Assembly (NCBI GenBank): GCA_902476265.1
Contig: CABSCP010000004.1
Location: forward strand, 1 to 64,000
Reading direction: 5' to 3'
Origin: an uncultured Lachnospiraceae bacterium
Lineage (GTDB): Bacteria > Bacillota > Clostridia > Lachnospirales > Lachnospiraceae
Length of the DNA stretch: 64,000 bases
Shown here piece after piece: positions 45,224-54,325 of this stretch. The position numbers and the translations under genes are program-made. Position 1 is the first letter of the stretch, and the number at the start of each line of letters is the position of its first letter. The notes beneath the pieces were generated by a model that was not told the origin of the DNA, did not search any database, and worked only from the letters and a program-made list of their open reading frames with translations.

Positions 45224-46169
45224 CTTTTTCCCCCTCCTTGTCATCGGCAGCATTCATCCCCCGATAAAAATCCTTTTTGCTGCACCCTGCCCTGCCTCCG
45301 CCGGCACAGGCGCAGGCACAGGCACATCCGGCACAGGCGCAGGCGCATCCGCCTCCGTGTCCTCCATGATAACCGCCGTGATAGCCGCGTCCGTTCCCAT
45401 AACTGTCCCTTCCGTAAGAAATCCTGTATCCCAGGAAAACGAGCAGGCAGGGAATGATCAGAAGGGTGGGAAGGTCCGTGGGTTCTTCTCCTTCTACGTT
45501 TCCGGATACCGGCGCCCAATCCGTCAGCGCCGGATCTTGAAATGCTTTTTCGTCGTAATAAACAAGCATCTGCCGCTTTTCCCCTTTTTTTAATTTTCCT
45601 TCCCACAAAAGCGTATTCCCTTCCGTCCGGTCCGCATTATTTTTCCTCACCGCCGGGCTTCCTTCCCACTCAAACAGGTAGTGTTCCACCTGCATCCCGT
45701 CAAACCATCCGGGCGTAAAATCATAAAACGGCAGGGCAGGCTCCTCTTCATTCCTGCACAGCATATCTTCCTGGCGGATCGTAAAATAAAAATCCGCCAC
45801 ATCTCCTTTATAATAGGAACGGTCCAGATCAAACTGTATCAGTCCGTCCCGATAGTTTTCCCTGTGCAGCCCGCTGATATCTCCGCCATAATCCACCAAT
45901 TGGCAGGAAGCGTTGGGGATCCCCAGCTTTACCCAGGTGAGAGGGCCCTCTTTTGAATCATTCAGCACCTCCCACCGGAAATGATAGGTGATATCCATGG
46001 TTCCGTCCCGGTTCACTTCCACCTGTATTTGATATTCCTGCAGTTTATCCAGCGGCATATGGGAATAAATCAAAAGACAGAAAAATACGATAATCCCTGC
46101 CCCTGTCATGCTCCAAAAGGTAATGCGTTTTTTATTTCTGTCTTTCTCTTCTGTCAAAGACTTCCCCAT
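45207..46169 (-). CDS. two-TM protein with a Cys-Ala repeat tail
   Basis: A 320-residue protein: a short basic cytoplasmic N-terminus, TM at about 19-36, an extracytoplasmic beta-rich domain (about 40-230, reminiscent of DUF2207-type domains), a second TM near 234-249, then a Gly-His-Tyr-rich linker and eight Cys at 275-296 (CACACAG, CACACACAG, GC), ending in an acidic tail. By this topology the Cys tail faces the cytoplasm. Codons for Cys and Ala vary (TGC/TGT, GCC), so the repeat is a real protein feature rather than a DNA slip. Start chosen at the ATG after GGGAGGAATCC. Probably the target of the radical SAM enzyme downstream (inference). Confidence 0.78.
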   Translation of the reverse strand: MGKSLTEEKDRNKKRITFWSMTGAGIIVFFCLLIYSHMPLDKLQEYQIQVEVNRDGTMDITYHFRWEVLNDSKEGPLTWVKLGIPNASCQLVDYGGDISGLHRENYRDGLIQFDLDRSYYKGDVADFYFTIRQEDMLCRNEEEPALPFYDFTPGWFDGMQVEHYLFEWEGSPAVRKNNADRTEGNTLLWEGKLKKGEKRQMLVYYDEKAFQDPALTDWAPVSGNVEGEEPTDLPTLLIIPCLLVFLGYRISYGRDSYGNGRGYHGGYHGGHGGGCACACAGCACACACAGGGRAGCSKKDFYRGMNAADDKEGEKDGDTQ

Positions 46170-46285
46170 GCCGGATTCCTCCCTGCTTTTGTCTTCTGAA
46201 CCTTTTTTAAGTATATCGGATTCGGGAGTAAAACACAAGCCGCCGTCCCTCTTCATTCCCGCCTGACCGCCGGATTTTGAGACAC

Positions 46286-46316
46286 AAAAAAACCTCAGTG
46301 TTCTCTCACTGAGGTT
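46286..46316 (-). terminator. intrinsic terminator after tRNA-Gln
   Basis: AACCTCAGTG and CACTGAGGTT form a 10-bp stem with a 6-nt loop, followed on the minus strand by TTTTTTT. Confidence 0.93.
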
Positions 46317-46324
46317 TCAAAAAG

Positions 46325-46396
46325 CAGGGCTACAAGGATTCGAACCTTGAAATGACGGAGTCAGAGTCCGTTGCCTTACCGTTTGGCGATAGCCCT
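46325..46396 (-). tRNA. tRNA-Gln (CTG anticodon)
   Basis: A 72-nt tRNA on the minus strand. Acceptor arm AGGGCTA/TAGCCCT, anticodon stem ACGGA/TCCGT with loop CTCTGAC giving anticodon CTG (reads CAG), and T-loop GGTTCGAATCC. The CCA is not encoded. It is followed by a strong terminator. Confidence 0.95.
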
Positions 46397-46508
46397 ATAT
46401 TCTTCTGTCCGCCGGGTTATTTAGTAGCTTTTCCCTCGCGCTCATTTAATATACCAAAAACTTCAAAAAAATGCAAGTACTTTTTTTATTTTTTTAGATT
46501 TTTTCGAG

Positions 46509-47042
46509 ATGGCACGAAAGATGTTGCGGAAACGTTTGTCAATTTGGACTGAATCCGTATTATCTGAGTACAACGTGCCGGGCAATATCATTTCCGCATT
46601 GACTGCGTTAAAGAGTGAGCTTTGTTCACTTCCCTTGACACAGAATAATTACGGACTCATTCATTACGATTTTGAGTTAGATAATGTGTTCTATGATAAA
46701 GAAACAAAAAACTGTGCTGTCATTGATTTTGATGACAGTATGTACCACTGGTACGCGCTGGACATTGAACAGGTTTTTGATTCCCTTGAAGATAAGCTGA
46801 GCGGTGAGGCACTTAAAACAGCAAAAAATGAATTTATCAGAGGGTACAAAGAAGAACACTGCTATACCGAAGAGATGAACGCATCACGCCGGCTCATGCG
46901 GCGATTTATTAATTTGTATGGCTATGCGCGCATGATTCGGTGTGTTGCAGAAAAATTTACGGATGAACCAGAGTGGATGACGGAATTGAGAGGAAAACTG
47001 GACAAAGCTATTTTGGAAAAAGAAAGAAGTATCTTAAAATGA
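46509..47042 (+). pseudogene. truncated aminoglycoside-phosphotransferase-like kinase
   Basis: This plus-strand frame of 177 residues matches only the C-terminal half of an APH/choline-kinase-like protein: the catalytic HYDFELDNVFYD and metal motif VIDFDDSMYHWYALDIEQ are present, but the ATP-binding N-lobe is missing. The first residues (MARKMLRKR) do not look native and no ribosome site precedes them. It lies behind tRNA-Gln, an orientation opposite to its neighbours, and is more AT-rich. A decayed acquired gene is most likely. Confidence 0.65.
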
Positions 47043-47060
47043 TAATACTGTAACGCAAGA

Positions 47061-47092
47061 GGGAGAAAGCATTCTTTGCTTTCTCCCTTTCT
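47061..47092 (+). terminator. hairpin terminator between the kinase remnant and glnN
   Basis: GGGAGAAAGC and GCTTTCTCCC form a 10-bp stem with a 7-nt loop and a TTTCT tail on the plus strand. It probably also blocks transcription from the other side. Confidence 0.75.
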
Positions 47093-47129
47093 ATGACGAG
47101 AATATCTAAGGCTATAAAAATTTTCATTC

Positions 47130-49253
47130 TCAGACTTCAAACAGCAGATCCGCATATCCCGGCATGGGCCAGAACTCCCGGTCCACAATGCTTTCCAGCT
47201 CATCTACCGGGCGGCGCAGGGCTTCCATGGCGGGCACCACCGTATCCCGATAGAAAAAGGCCTGGCGCTTCGCATCGTCCTTCATGCTGCAGCCTTCTTT
47301 TTCCTTCCACTTCAGATCTTCCAACGCTCCCGAAGCCTTCGCCAGATGCCCGTTTACTTCCCGCAGAAGGGCCTCGGTTACGGAAGGCTCAGCACCCGCG
47401 GCTCTTGTGGCGTTGATGGTATCGGCAAGGTTCCTGCTGTAGCGCACCACCGCGGGAAGGATATCCTTGGACGCCATGTCAATCATGGTAAGGGCTTCAA
47501 TATTGATGGTTTTGACATAGGTTTCATAGAGAATTTCCTTTCGGGATTCCAGCTCCGCTCTGTTATAAATGCCAAAACGTTCATACAGGCGGATGGCCTT
47601 ATCTGTGGTCAGCGCCTCTATGGAGTCAATCATACTGTCGAATACAGGCAGGCCGCGGCGTTTCGCTTCTTTGGCCCAGGCCTCCGAATAGCCGTCGCCG
47701 TTAAAAATAATGCGCTGATGCCGGGTCATGTACTCTTTGATCAGATCATGCACCGCAACCTCAAAGTTTTCCTGTCCTGCGGCCTCCAGACGGTCCGCAG
47801 CTTCGCAGAAAGCTTCGGCCACAATCGCGTTTATGGTGGTGGTGGGACTGCCGATAGAGTCGGAAGAGCCCACCATTCGGAACTCAAATTTATTTCCGGT
47901 AAAGGCGAAGGGGGACGTCCTGTTTCTGTCGGTTGCGTCCATATGCAGATCCGGAACCGTGGAAACGCCGGTCCGCAGGGTGGATCCTTCCAGGCAGGAA
48001 CGGGCTTCTCCGGTTTCTACCAGCTGCCGCACCACATCTTCCAGCTGTGTTCCCAAAAAGACGGACACGATGGCAGGCGGAGCTTCACTGGCGCCCAAGC
48101 GGAGATCATTTCCCACGTTGGAGGCGCTTCTGCGCAGCAGGTCCGCATGGGTATCCACCGCTTTTAACACGCAGGAAAGCACCAGCAAAAACTGAATATT
48201 TTCATTGGGTGTCTCTCCCGGATCCAGCAGGTTTACGCCGGTGTCCGTGGAGATGGACCAGTTATCATGCTTGCCGGAACCGTTGACTCCCGCAAAAGGC
48301 TTTTCATGCAGAAGGCAGCGGAGATTGTGCCGTTCTGCCACCTTTTTCATGGTTTCCATCACCAGCTGGTTATGATCCATCGCAATATTGGCGGTTTCAT
48401 AGACCGGGGCCAGTTCATGCTGTGCCGGCGCGGCTTCGTTGTGCTGGGTTTTTGCCGTAACGCCCAGCTTCCAGAGTTCTACGTTCAGATCCTTCATGAA
48501 AGCGCCCACCCGTTCCCGGATCACGCCGAAATAATGATCTTCCAGTTCCTGCCCCTTGGGTGCAGGAGCGCCGAATAGCGTGCGTCCGGAAAAAATGAGA
48601 TCCTTACGTTTTAAATATTTGGCCCGGTCAATCAGGAAATATTCCTGCTCCGCTCCCACGGAGGGGCTGACTTTTGTGGCTGTGGTATCCTGATTGAAAA
48701 GGCGGACAATGCGCATGGCCTGTTCGGAAATCGCTTCCATGGACCGTAAAAGGGGCGTTTTTTTGTCCAGCGCTTCGCCCTTATAGGAACAGAATGCCGT
48801 AGGGATACACAGGATCACCCCTGTGGCATCCTCTTTCAGAAAAGCGGGGGAAGTGATATCCCAGACCGTATATCCTCTGGCCTCAAAAGTGGAGCGCAGG
48901 CCGCCGGAAGGGAAAGAAGATGCGTCCGTCTCCCCTTTTATCAGCTCTTTTCCGGAAAATTCCATCAACATATGTCCGCTTTCATCCGGATGGCTCACAA
49001 AGGAATCATGCTTTTCGGCCGTGATGCCGGTCAGCGGCTGGAACCAGTGGGTATAATGGGTGGCGCCGTTCTCCACCGCCCAGTCCTTCATGGCCTTTGC
49101 TACCACATCTGCAGTAGCTGCGCTCAGTTCGCCGCCGTGCTCCATCACACTTTTCACTTCGGCATAGGCCTTTTTGGGCAGGCGCTCCTGCATTTTCCCC
49201 AGGGTAAAGACATTTTTGCCAAACAGTTTTTCCACATTTAACACTTCACTCAT
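47130..49253 (-). CDS. glnN: type III glutamine synthetase
   Basis: A 707-residue GSIII. It makes glutamine from glutamate, ammonia and ATP, assembling as a large dodecamer. Signature segments include FSHPDE-like SHPDESGHMLMEFSGKE near residue 80, GAEQEYFLID, the catalytic NEAAPAQHELAPV and NGSGKHDNWS. Length is normal. It starts 36 nt downstream of the U32 gene, so it may be read from that operon too. No GlnR or PII gene is in view. Confidence 0.95.
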   Translation of the reverse strand: MSEVLNVEKLFGKNVFTLGKMQERLPKKAYAEVKSVMEHGGELSAATADVVAKAMKDWAVENGATHYTHWFQPLTGITAEKHDSFVSHPDESGHMLMEFSGKELIKGETDASSFPSGGLRSTFEARGYTVWDITSPAFLKEDATGVILCIPTAFCSYKGEALDKKTPLLRSMEAISEQAMRIVRLFNQDTTATKVSPSVGAEQEYFLIDRAKYLKRKDLIFSGRTLFGAPAPKGQELEDHYFGVIRERVGAFMKDLNVELWKLGVTAKTQHNEAAPAQHELAPVYETANIAMDHNQLVMETMKKVAERHNLRCLLHEKPFAGVNGSGKHDNWSISTDTGVNLLDPGETPNENIQFLLVLSCVLKAVDTHADLLRRSASNVGNDLRLGASEAPPAIVSVFLGTQLEDVVRQLVETGEARSCLEGSTLRTGVSTVPDLHMDATDRNRTSPFAFTGNKFEFRMVGSSDSIGSPTTTINAIVAEAFCEAADRLEAAGQENFEVAVHDLIKEYMTRHQRIIFNGDGYSEAWAKEAKRRGLPVFDSMIDSIEALTTDKAIRLYERFGIYNRAELESRKEILYETYVKTINIEALTMIDMASKDILPAVVRYSRNLADTINATRAAGAEPSVTEALLREVNGHLAKASGALEDLKWKEKEGCSMKDDAKRQAFFYRDTVVPAMEALRRPVDELESIVDREFWPMPGYADLLFEV

Positions 49254-49288
49254 CGTCTGTATCCTTTCCTGACACTTTCTGCCGCCTT

Positions 49289-50545
49289 TTACTCTTCTTC
49301 TTTTTTCGTTCTGAGCAGATCATATGCATCCGCTTCCTCTGAAAGCGTCAGCCACAGCACCTGCTTTGGATGGGGCGCGCTTTCCACGGAAATGCCCTCC
49401 TCATCCTCTATTTTTTCCACAATGACGGGAATGTCCCTGCCGTCGGGCTTCATGATTTCAATCCTGTCGCCTATACAGAATTTGTTACGCTGCTCAATGC
49501 GCACACGCCCGCTCTCGTCCTTTTCATAAATGATACCCAAATAAATGTAATCGCTGTTATAGGTGTTGGAATCATAAATCTGCGTATTCTCATCCGGTTT
49601 TCCGTAATAAAAGCCGGTGGTAAACTGCCGGTATGTACATTTCGCAATTTCCTCCCGATACCAGTCCATATTCGCCCTGTATTTTTCTTCGGATTCCAGG
49701 CAGTCATCAATGGCCTTTCGGTAAGTCCTTGCCACAGTGGCCACATACAGCGCGGTTTTCATCCGACCTTCTATTTTAAGGCTGTCAATCCCCGCATCCA
49801 GAAGATCCGGAATATGTTCGATCATGCACAGGTCCTTGGAATTGAAAATATAGGTGCCTCTTTCATTTTCATAAACAGGCATATATTCCCCGGGTCTGGT
49901 CTCTTCCACCACCGCATATTTCCAGCGGCAGGGATGGGTGCACGCACCCTGGTTGGCATCCCTTCCGGTAAAGTAGTTGCTCAGAAGGCAGCGTCCGGAA
50001 TAGGAAATGCACATCGCCCCATGAATAAAGCTTTCTATTTCCATATCCGACGGAATCCTGCGGCGGATTTCCCTGATTTCTTCCAGGGACAGTTCTCTCG
50101 CCGAAACCACACGTTTTGCGCCCAGATTCCACCAGAAAAGGTATGTTTCATAGTTGGTGTTGTTGGCCTGTGTGGAAATATGAATCTCTGCTTCCGGCCA
50201 AACCCGTTTTGCGGTCATAAACATGCCCGGATCCGAAATGATCAGCGCATCCGGCGCAGCGCTCTTTCCGTCCGCCGTCTTTAAGTCCCGCAACTGTGCA
50301 AAATAAAGATCCGCGCCTTCCAGGTCATTGTTATGCGCTAAAATATTGGCGGTCACATATACCTTTACGCCCCTGTCATGGGCAAATGTAATGCCTTCCG
50401 CCATCTCTTCCATACTGAAATTTTTCGCCTTCGCACGCAGTCCGAAGGCTTCTCCGCCGATATACACGGCATCTGCACCGTAAATCACGGCTGTTTTTAA
50501 AACTTCCAGGCTGCTGGCCGGTATGAGCAGTTCCGGTTTTTTCAT
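49289..50545 (-). CDS. U32-family peptidase-like protein
   Basis: A 418-residue member of the U32 family (YrrN/YrrO-like), associated with tRNA uridine hydroxylation (TrhP type) or collagenase-like activity. Residues include the conserved IHGAMCISYSGRCLLSNYFTGRDANQG split over FeS-type Cys, then CTHPCRW. I start at MKKPELLIP behind AAGGAG at a long spacing. It follows the O-methyltransferase gene, as in B. subtilis yrrM-yrrN/O. Confidence 0.87.
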   Translation of the reverse strand: MKKPELLIPASSLEVLKTAVIYGADAVYIGGEAFGLRAKAKNFSMEEMAEGITFAHDRGVKVYVTANILAHNNDLEGADLYFAQLRDLKTADGKSAAPDALIISDPGMFMTAKRVWPEAEIHISTQANNTNYETYLFWWNLGAKRVVSARELSLEEIREIRRRIPSDMEIESFIHGAMCISYSGRCLLSNYFTGRDANQGACTHPCRWKYAVVEETRPGEYMPVYENERGTYIFNSKDLCMIEHIPDLLDAGIDSLKIEGRMKTALYVATVARTYRKAIDDCLESEEKYRANMDWYREEIAKCTYRQFTTGFYYGKPDENTQIYDSNTYNSDYIYLGIIYEKDESGRVRIEQRNKFCIGDRIEIMKPDGRDIPVIVEKIEDEEGISVESAPHPKQVLWLTLSEEADAYDLLRTKKEEE

Positions 50546-50594
50546 GATGATAACCTCGCTCCTTTTCATCGCTTTTGATCTGTTGTCGGGGTGC

Positions 50595-51239
50595 TCAGGA
50601 TTTTTTTACGCTCACCGTCACGCCGTCTCCCACAGGCAGGACCGCTGTTTCAAGAATCGGACTGTGGGTCAGTTCAAACAGATAATCCCTCATCCGCGCA
50701 TGAATGGTGCGGTCACGCCTGGTCACCGCATAGCGGGATTCCAGGATTTCCCCTTCCTGCAGCACATTGTCCGACAGGAGCAGGCCTCCGGGCCTTAACA
50801 GGCGCAGAATATCCGGCAGGAAATGCAGATATTGCCCCTTTGCCGCATCCATAAAAATAAAATCAAAAGGTTCTGTCAGCCGGGTAAGAATCTGCGCCGC
50901 ATCTCCTTCCAGAAGCGTGATGCATTCCTCCCTGCCCGCCTTTTTGAAGTTCTCCTTCGCTGCCGGAATCCTTTTTTCATACTTTTCAATGGTGGTAATA
51001 TGGCATCCGGCAGGCATATATTCGCTCATCAAAAGAGCGGAAAAACCAACGGCCGTCCCCACCTCCAGGATGGAGGACGGCCGCTGCATCGCAAGAAGAA
51101 GGCGCAGAAGGCTTCCCGTTTCTGTTCTGATAATCGGCACATTATCCGCCCTGGCACAGCGTTCTATTTTGTTGAGCCATTCCGGATTCCCCCTGTCCAG
51201 GGAGTTGATAAATGTGCGCATTCTCTCTTCTACGATCAT
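50595..51239 (-). CDS. SAM-dependent O-methyltransferase (YrrM-like)
   Basis: A 214-residue class I methyltransferase of the COMT family. SAM motif VGTAVGFSALLMSEYMP, metal-binding DAAKGQY and SDNVL are present. The start overlaps the preceding MltG-like gene by 4 bp. In B. subtilis the corresponding gene acts in tRNA wobble-uridine methylation with the U32 proteins, a plausible role here. Confidence 0.87.
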   Translation of the reverse strand: MIVEERMRTFINSLDRGNPEWLNKIERCARADNVPIIRTETGSLLRLLLAMQRPSSILEVGTAVGFSALLMSEYMPAGCHITTIEKYEKRIPAAKENFKKAGREECITLLEGDAAQILTRLTEPFDFIFMDAAKGQYLHFLPDILRLLRPGGLLLSDNVLQEGEILESRYAVTRRDRTIHARMRDYLFELTHSPILETAVLPVGDGVTVSVKKS

Positions 51240-51661
51240 GTCTTTGCATCCTCGCCGCTTCCGGCCATGATATCCATCATCTCTTCCGGGGTCATGGAAG
51301 TGGAAAGCTTATATTCCCCTTCCTTAAAACCATCCTTCGCGTAGTTGGAAAGCCTTTCCTGAAGTTTGAAGAGAGATTCATCGCGGATCAGCCCGTTGTC
51401 ATACAAAGTCTCCGCAATCCCATCGAAATCTTTTCCGTCCGTCACCGTTATGGTCACTTCCGTGCCCGGGGCCTCCGACACAGGGGGTTCCCCGAAAATC
51501 CGCACCCCATATTGGTACGCGGATATGGAAAATTTGTAAATGAGCATGGCGGCCACCACCAAAAGGACGATATTGAATATCGTCCCTACAGCGCCGCCTG
51601 CGATGCTCTTTGCCATGGATTTTTTGTTGGCTGCCTTATTCTTCGCTTTTTGACTACTCAA
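51236..51661 (-). CDS. MltG-like membrane protein, without the catalytic domain
   Basis: A 141-residue protein with one TM helix (about 22-44) and one small LysM-like domain (about 65-125, VTDGKDFDGIAETLYDNGLI). It occupies the place of mltG (yrrL), but the transglycosylase domain with its catalytic Glu is missing. Start is a TTG after GGAGG. It could regulate cell wall synthesis or be a reduced form of MltG. The frame is clean up to the stop. Confidence 0.75.
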   Translation of the reverse strand: MSSQKAKNKAANKKSMAKSIAGGAVGTIFNIVLLVVAAMLIYKFSISAYQYGVRIFGEPPVSEAPGTEVTITVTDGKDFDGIAETLYDNGLIRDESLFKLQERLSNYAKDGFKEGEYKLSTSMTPEEMMDIMAGSGEDAKT

Positions 51662-51980
51662 AATTCACTGCCTCCACTATTTCCTGGTTGATTTCCTGTA
51701 TCATTCGGCAAAATTCAACTTCAGCATTTAAGAAAGGGTCCACCAGCGGATTTTTTCTGAATTCCTCATATTTTCTGGAAAACTCATCCAGCTTATCAAA
51801 CAGTTCGTCTGACTGTGCCGAACGCTGTAAAACAAAATTTTCATGACGGTACTCGTCGATCTGACGCTTCAGGTCAGGATGCTCTTTCATGATATCCAGC
51901 TGATGGCCGAATTCCCGGTATTCCGGGGAATCAATAATCGCCTCTATCAGTGCCTGTACTGCCGTGTCCACTCTGTTCAT
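51654..51980 (-). CDS. YlbF/YmcA-family protein
   Basis: A helical protein of 108 residues (about 120 if the upstream ATG at 52019 is used). It matches the YlbF family, which in Bacillus helps RNase Y, biofilm and competence control. The start preceded by GGGAGTGA is chosen. It lies 3' of the RNase J gene, which supports an RNA-decay link. Confidence 0.8.
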   Translation of the reverse strand: MNRVDTAVQALIEAIIDSPEYREFGHQLDIMKEHPDLKRQIDEYRHENFVLQRSAQSDELFDKLDEFSRKYEEFRKNPLVDPFLNAEVEFCRMIQEINQEIVEAVNFE

Positions 51981-52069
51981 TCTGCTGTCACTCCCACAGT
52001 TTTCCTCATTTTCATCCATATTTTATGTCTCAGCGTACTGCAGACTGTCCCTGCAATACTCCCTTCGTT

Positions 52070-53749
52070 CTATATTTCCATTATGATGGGAAGGATCATC
52101 GGGCGGCGTTTGGTCTTCTTCCAGATAAAATCGCCCAGAGAATCCTTGATGGAAGTTTTAATCCTTCCCCAGTCCGTGCAGCCCCTGCTCACGCAGCCCT
52201 GCATCACCTTATCCATCAGATCCCTCGCCTCATCCATCAGCGCATCCGATTCCTTCACATAAACGAATCCTCTGGAAACCAGATCCGGCCCGCTGACCAC
52301 CTGTCCCGTGGTTCCGTCCAGACCCACAACGACGATCATGATGCCGTCCTCCGCCAGATGCTGTCTGTCGCGCAGGACCACATTACCCACATCACCGACG
52401 CCGAGCCCGTCCACAAGAATTGCCCCTACCGGCACCTTGCCGGTGAGCGCCGCTTTTTCTTCGTTTAATTCCAGCACATCCCCGGATGCCATCATGAAAA
52501 TATTCTCTTTCGGAATCCCCAGTTCTGCGGCAATGCCCGCCTGGGCCTTCCGGTGCTTATATTCCCCGTGGATCGGGATCGCATATTTCGGCTGTACCAG
52601 CGTATAGATCAGTTTGATCTCTTCCTGGCAGGCATGTCCCGAAACATGTACATCCTGGAAGATGACTTCCGCCCCTTTCATTTCCAGTTCATTGATGACC
52701 TTGGTGACCGCCTTCTCATTTCCGGGAATGGGGTTGGAGGAAAAGATGATGGTGTCATTGGGCCCGATTGAAATTTTCCGGTGCACGCTGGACGCCATAC
52801 GGCTTAAAGCCGCCATGTTTTCTCCCTGGCTTCCGGTGGTAATGATGACTGTCCTGTCGTCCGGATAATCCTTCAGTCTGTCTATTTCAATCAATGTATT
52901 GTCCGGCACATTGATGCATCCCAGATTCATGGCCGTTTCAATGATGTTAACCATGCTGCGGCCTTCCACCACAACCTTCCTGCCGTACTTATGGGCGGAA
53001 TTGATGATCTGCTGCACACGGTCCACATTGGAAGCGAAGGTGGCGATGATCAGCCGGGATCCCTGATGCTCATGGAAAATCGTATCAAAGGTATGCCCCA
53101 CTGTCCGTTCTGACTGGGTAAAGCCTTTGCGCTCCGCGTTCGTAGAGTCGCACATCAGCGCCAGCACACCCTTTTTGCCCAGTTCCGCAAACCGCTGCAG
53201 ATCAATCGCTTCTCCAAAAACAGGCGTATAGTCCACTTTAAAGTCACCGGTATGGATCACAGTCCCGGCAGGAGAATGGATCGCCAGCGCAGCTGCATCC
53301 ACAATGCTGTGATTGGTCTTGATAAATTCAATCCGAAACTGTCCCAGATTGACGGACTGTCCGAATTTGATCACCTTTCTCTTGGTGTGTCCCAGGAGAT
53401 TGTGTTCCTTGAGTTTGTTTTCAATCAGCCCCATGGTCAGCCTGGTGGCATAAATGGGAATGTTCAGTTCGCGCAGCACATAAGGCAGCGCGCCGATATG
53501 ATCCTCATGTCCATGGGTGATCACAAATCCCTTCACCTTGTCAAAATTTTCACGCAGATAGGTGATATCCGGAATCACCAGGTCAATTCCCAGCATGTCA
53601 TCATCCGGGAAAGAAAGGCCGCAGTCTACCACAACAATACTGTCTTCGTATTCAAAGGCTGTAATGTTCATCCCGATCTGTTCCAGGCCGCCTAGGGGTA
53701 TAATCTTCAGGTTGGGCCCGTCATTATTCACTTTTTTTGTTCTTCTCAA
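52070..53749 (-). CDS. rnj: ribonuclease J
   Basis: A 559-residue metallo-beta-lactamase and beta-CASP RNase. Motif HGHEDHIGALPYV (metal binding), GDFKVDYTP, and STNAERKGFT and HVSGHACQEE for the beta-CASP part are intact. It degrades and matures RNA with 5'-3' exonuclease and endonuclease activity. The start is a TTG with GGAGG 8 nt before it. The downstream gene is YlbF-like. Confidence 0.95.
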   Translation of the reverse strand: MRRTKKVNNDGPNLKIIPLGGLEQIGMNITAFEYEDSIVVVDCGLSFPDDDMLGIDLVIPDITYLRENFDKVKGFVITHGHEDHIGALPYVLRELNIPIYATRLTMGLIENKLKEHNLLGHTKRKVIKFGQSVNLGQFRIEFIKTNHSIVDAAALAIHSPAGTVIHTGDFKVDYTPVFGEAIDLQRFAELGKKGVLALMCDSTNAERKGFTQSERTVGHTFDTIFHEHQGSRLIIATFASNVDRVQQIINSAHKYGRKVVVEGRSMVNIIETAMNLGCINVPDNTLIEIDRLKDYPDDRTVIITTGSQGENMAALSRMASSVHRKISIGPNDTIIFSSNPIPGNEKAVTKVINELEMKGAEVIFQDVHVSGHACQEEIKLIYTLVQPKYAIPIHGEYKHRKAQAGIAAELGIPKENIFMMASGDVLELNEEKAALTGKVPVGAILVDGLGVGDVGNVVLRDRQHLAEDGIMIVVVGLDGTTGQVVSGPDLVSRGFVYVKESDALMDEARDLMDKVMQGCVSRGCTDWGRIKTSIKDSLGDFIWKKTKRRPMILPIIMEI

Positions 53750-54060
53750 TCAAATTACCTCCACATTCTCTGCGGCGGCTATGGAATATTGCTTCTGAAT
53801 CAACAGTATGAAAAATCCTTCCGTCCGTTTCATCCTGCGTTCCTGTTCTTTTTCACACTTCGGACGGCCAGGCAAAAATCACGATGGCAGAACAACTCTG
53901 TCCCTGTTTCCCCGGTCTCATCGCATAAAAATCCATCGTCCTGTCAATACCATCGATCAGATCCGTTTCTCATAGCAGCCGTATTAATCTATAAACAGCA
54001 GCAGGCCCGGTCCCGGGACTGCCTGTTTTCCTTTGTCATGGCTGAAATTTCAGAAAAGGT
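53750..54060. other. 311-bp gap with no gene
   Basis: Between rnj and the DUF1292 gene I see no supported gene. It contains a GC-rich imperfect palindrome (about 53990-54033, CAGGCAG, CCCGG/CCGGG and CTGCTG arms) that may act as a weak terminator for the DUF1292 gene. A TTGACA at 53947-53942 (minus) could be the -35 of the rnj promoter, but no good -10 follows. Confidence 0.5.
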
Positions 54061-54321
54061 TCATTCCTTTTCCAGTTCCACGTCTTCCAGCATGTTTGAA
54101 AAAATGGCCGCAACCGCATCCATTTCTTCATCATCGTCAACAATTTCATACAGCGCTTCCGTATCCTCCGGAGCCGAAATATCCTTTAAAATGAGGGCTT
54201 CTCCATCGTCATCCATGCTGTCTGTCACCAGGATATAATCGATGCCGCCCAGTCTTGTCTGTTCCAACACATAAAAATCCACAGCTTCCCCGTCATCGGG
54301 GCAAAACGTAATTTTATCCAA
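54061..54321 (-). CDS. DUF1292 family protein (YrzB-like)
   Basis: An 86-residue acidic protein of the DUF1292 family, with DKITFCPDDGEAVDFYVLEQT at the start. It lies in the ireB-ruvX-DUF1292 block seen across Firmicutes. Function is unknown. Confidence 0.87.
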   Translation of the reverse strand: MDKITFCPDDGEAVDFYVLEQTRLGGIDYILVTDSMDDDGEALILKDISAPEDTEALYEIVDDDEEMDAVAAIFSNMLEDVELEKE

Positions 54322-54325
54322 AATA

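Noticed and set aside
53750..54060. Remnant of a fur gene, sometimes found in this gene block
   Set aside because: I could not find Cys-x2-Cys or helix-turn-helix segments in any frame.
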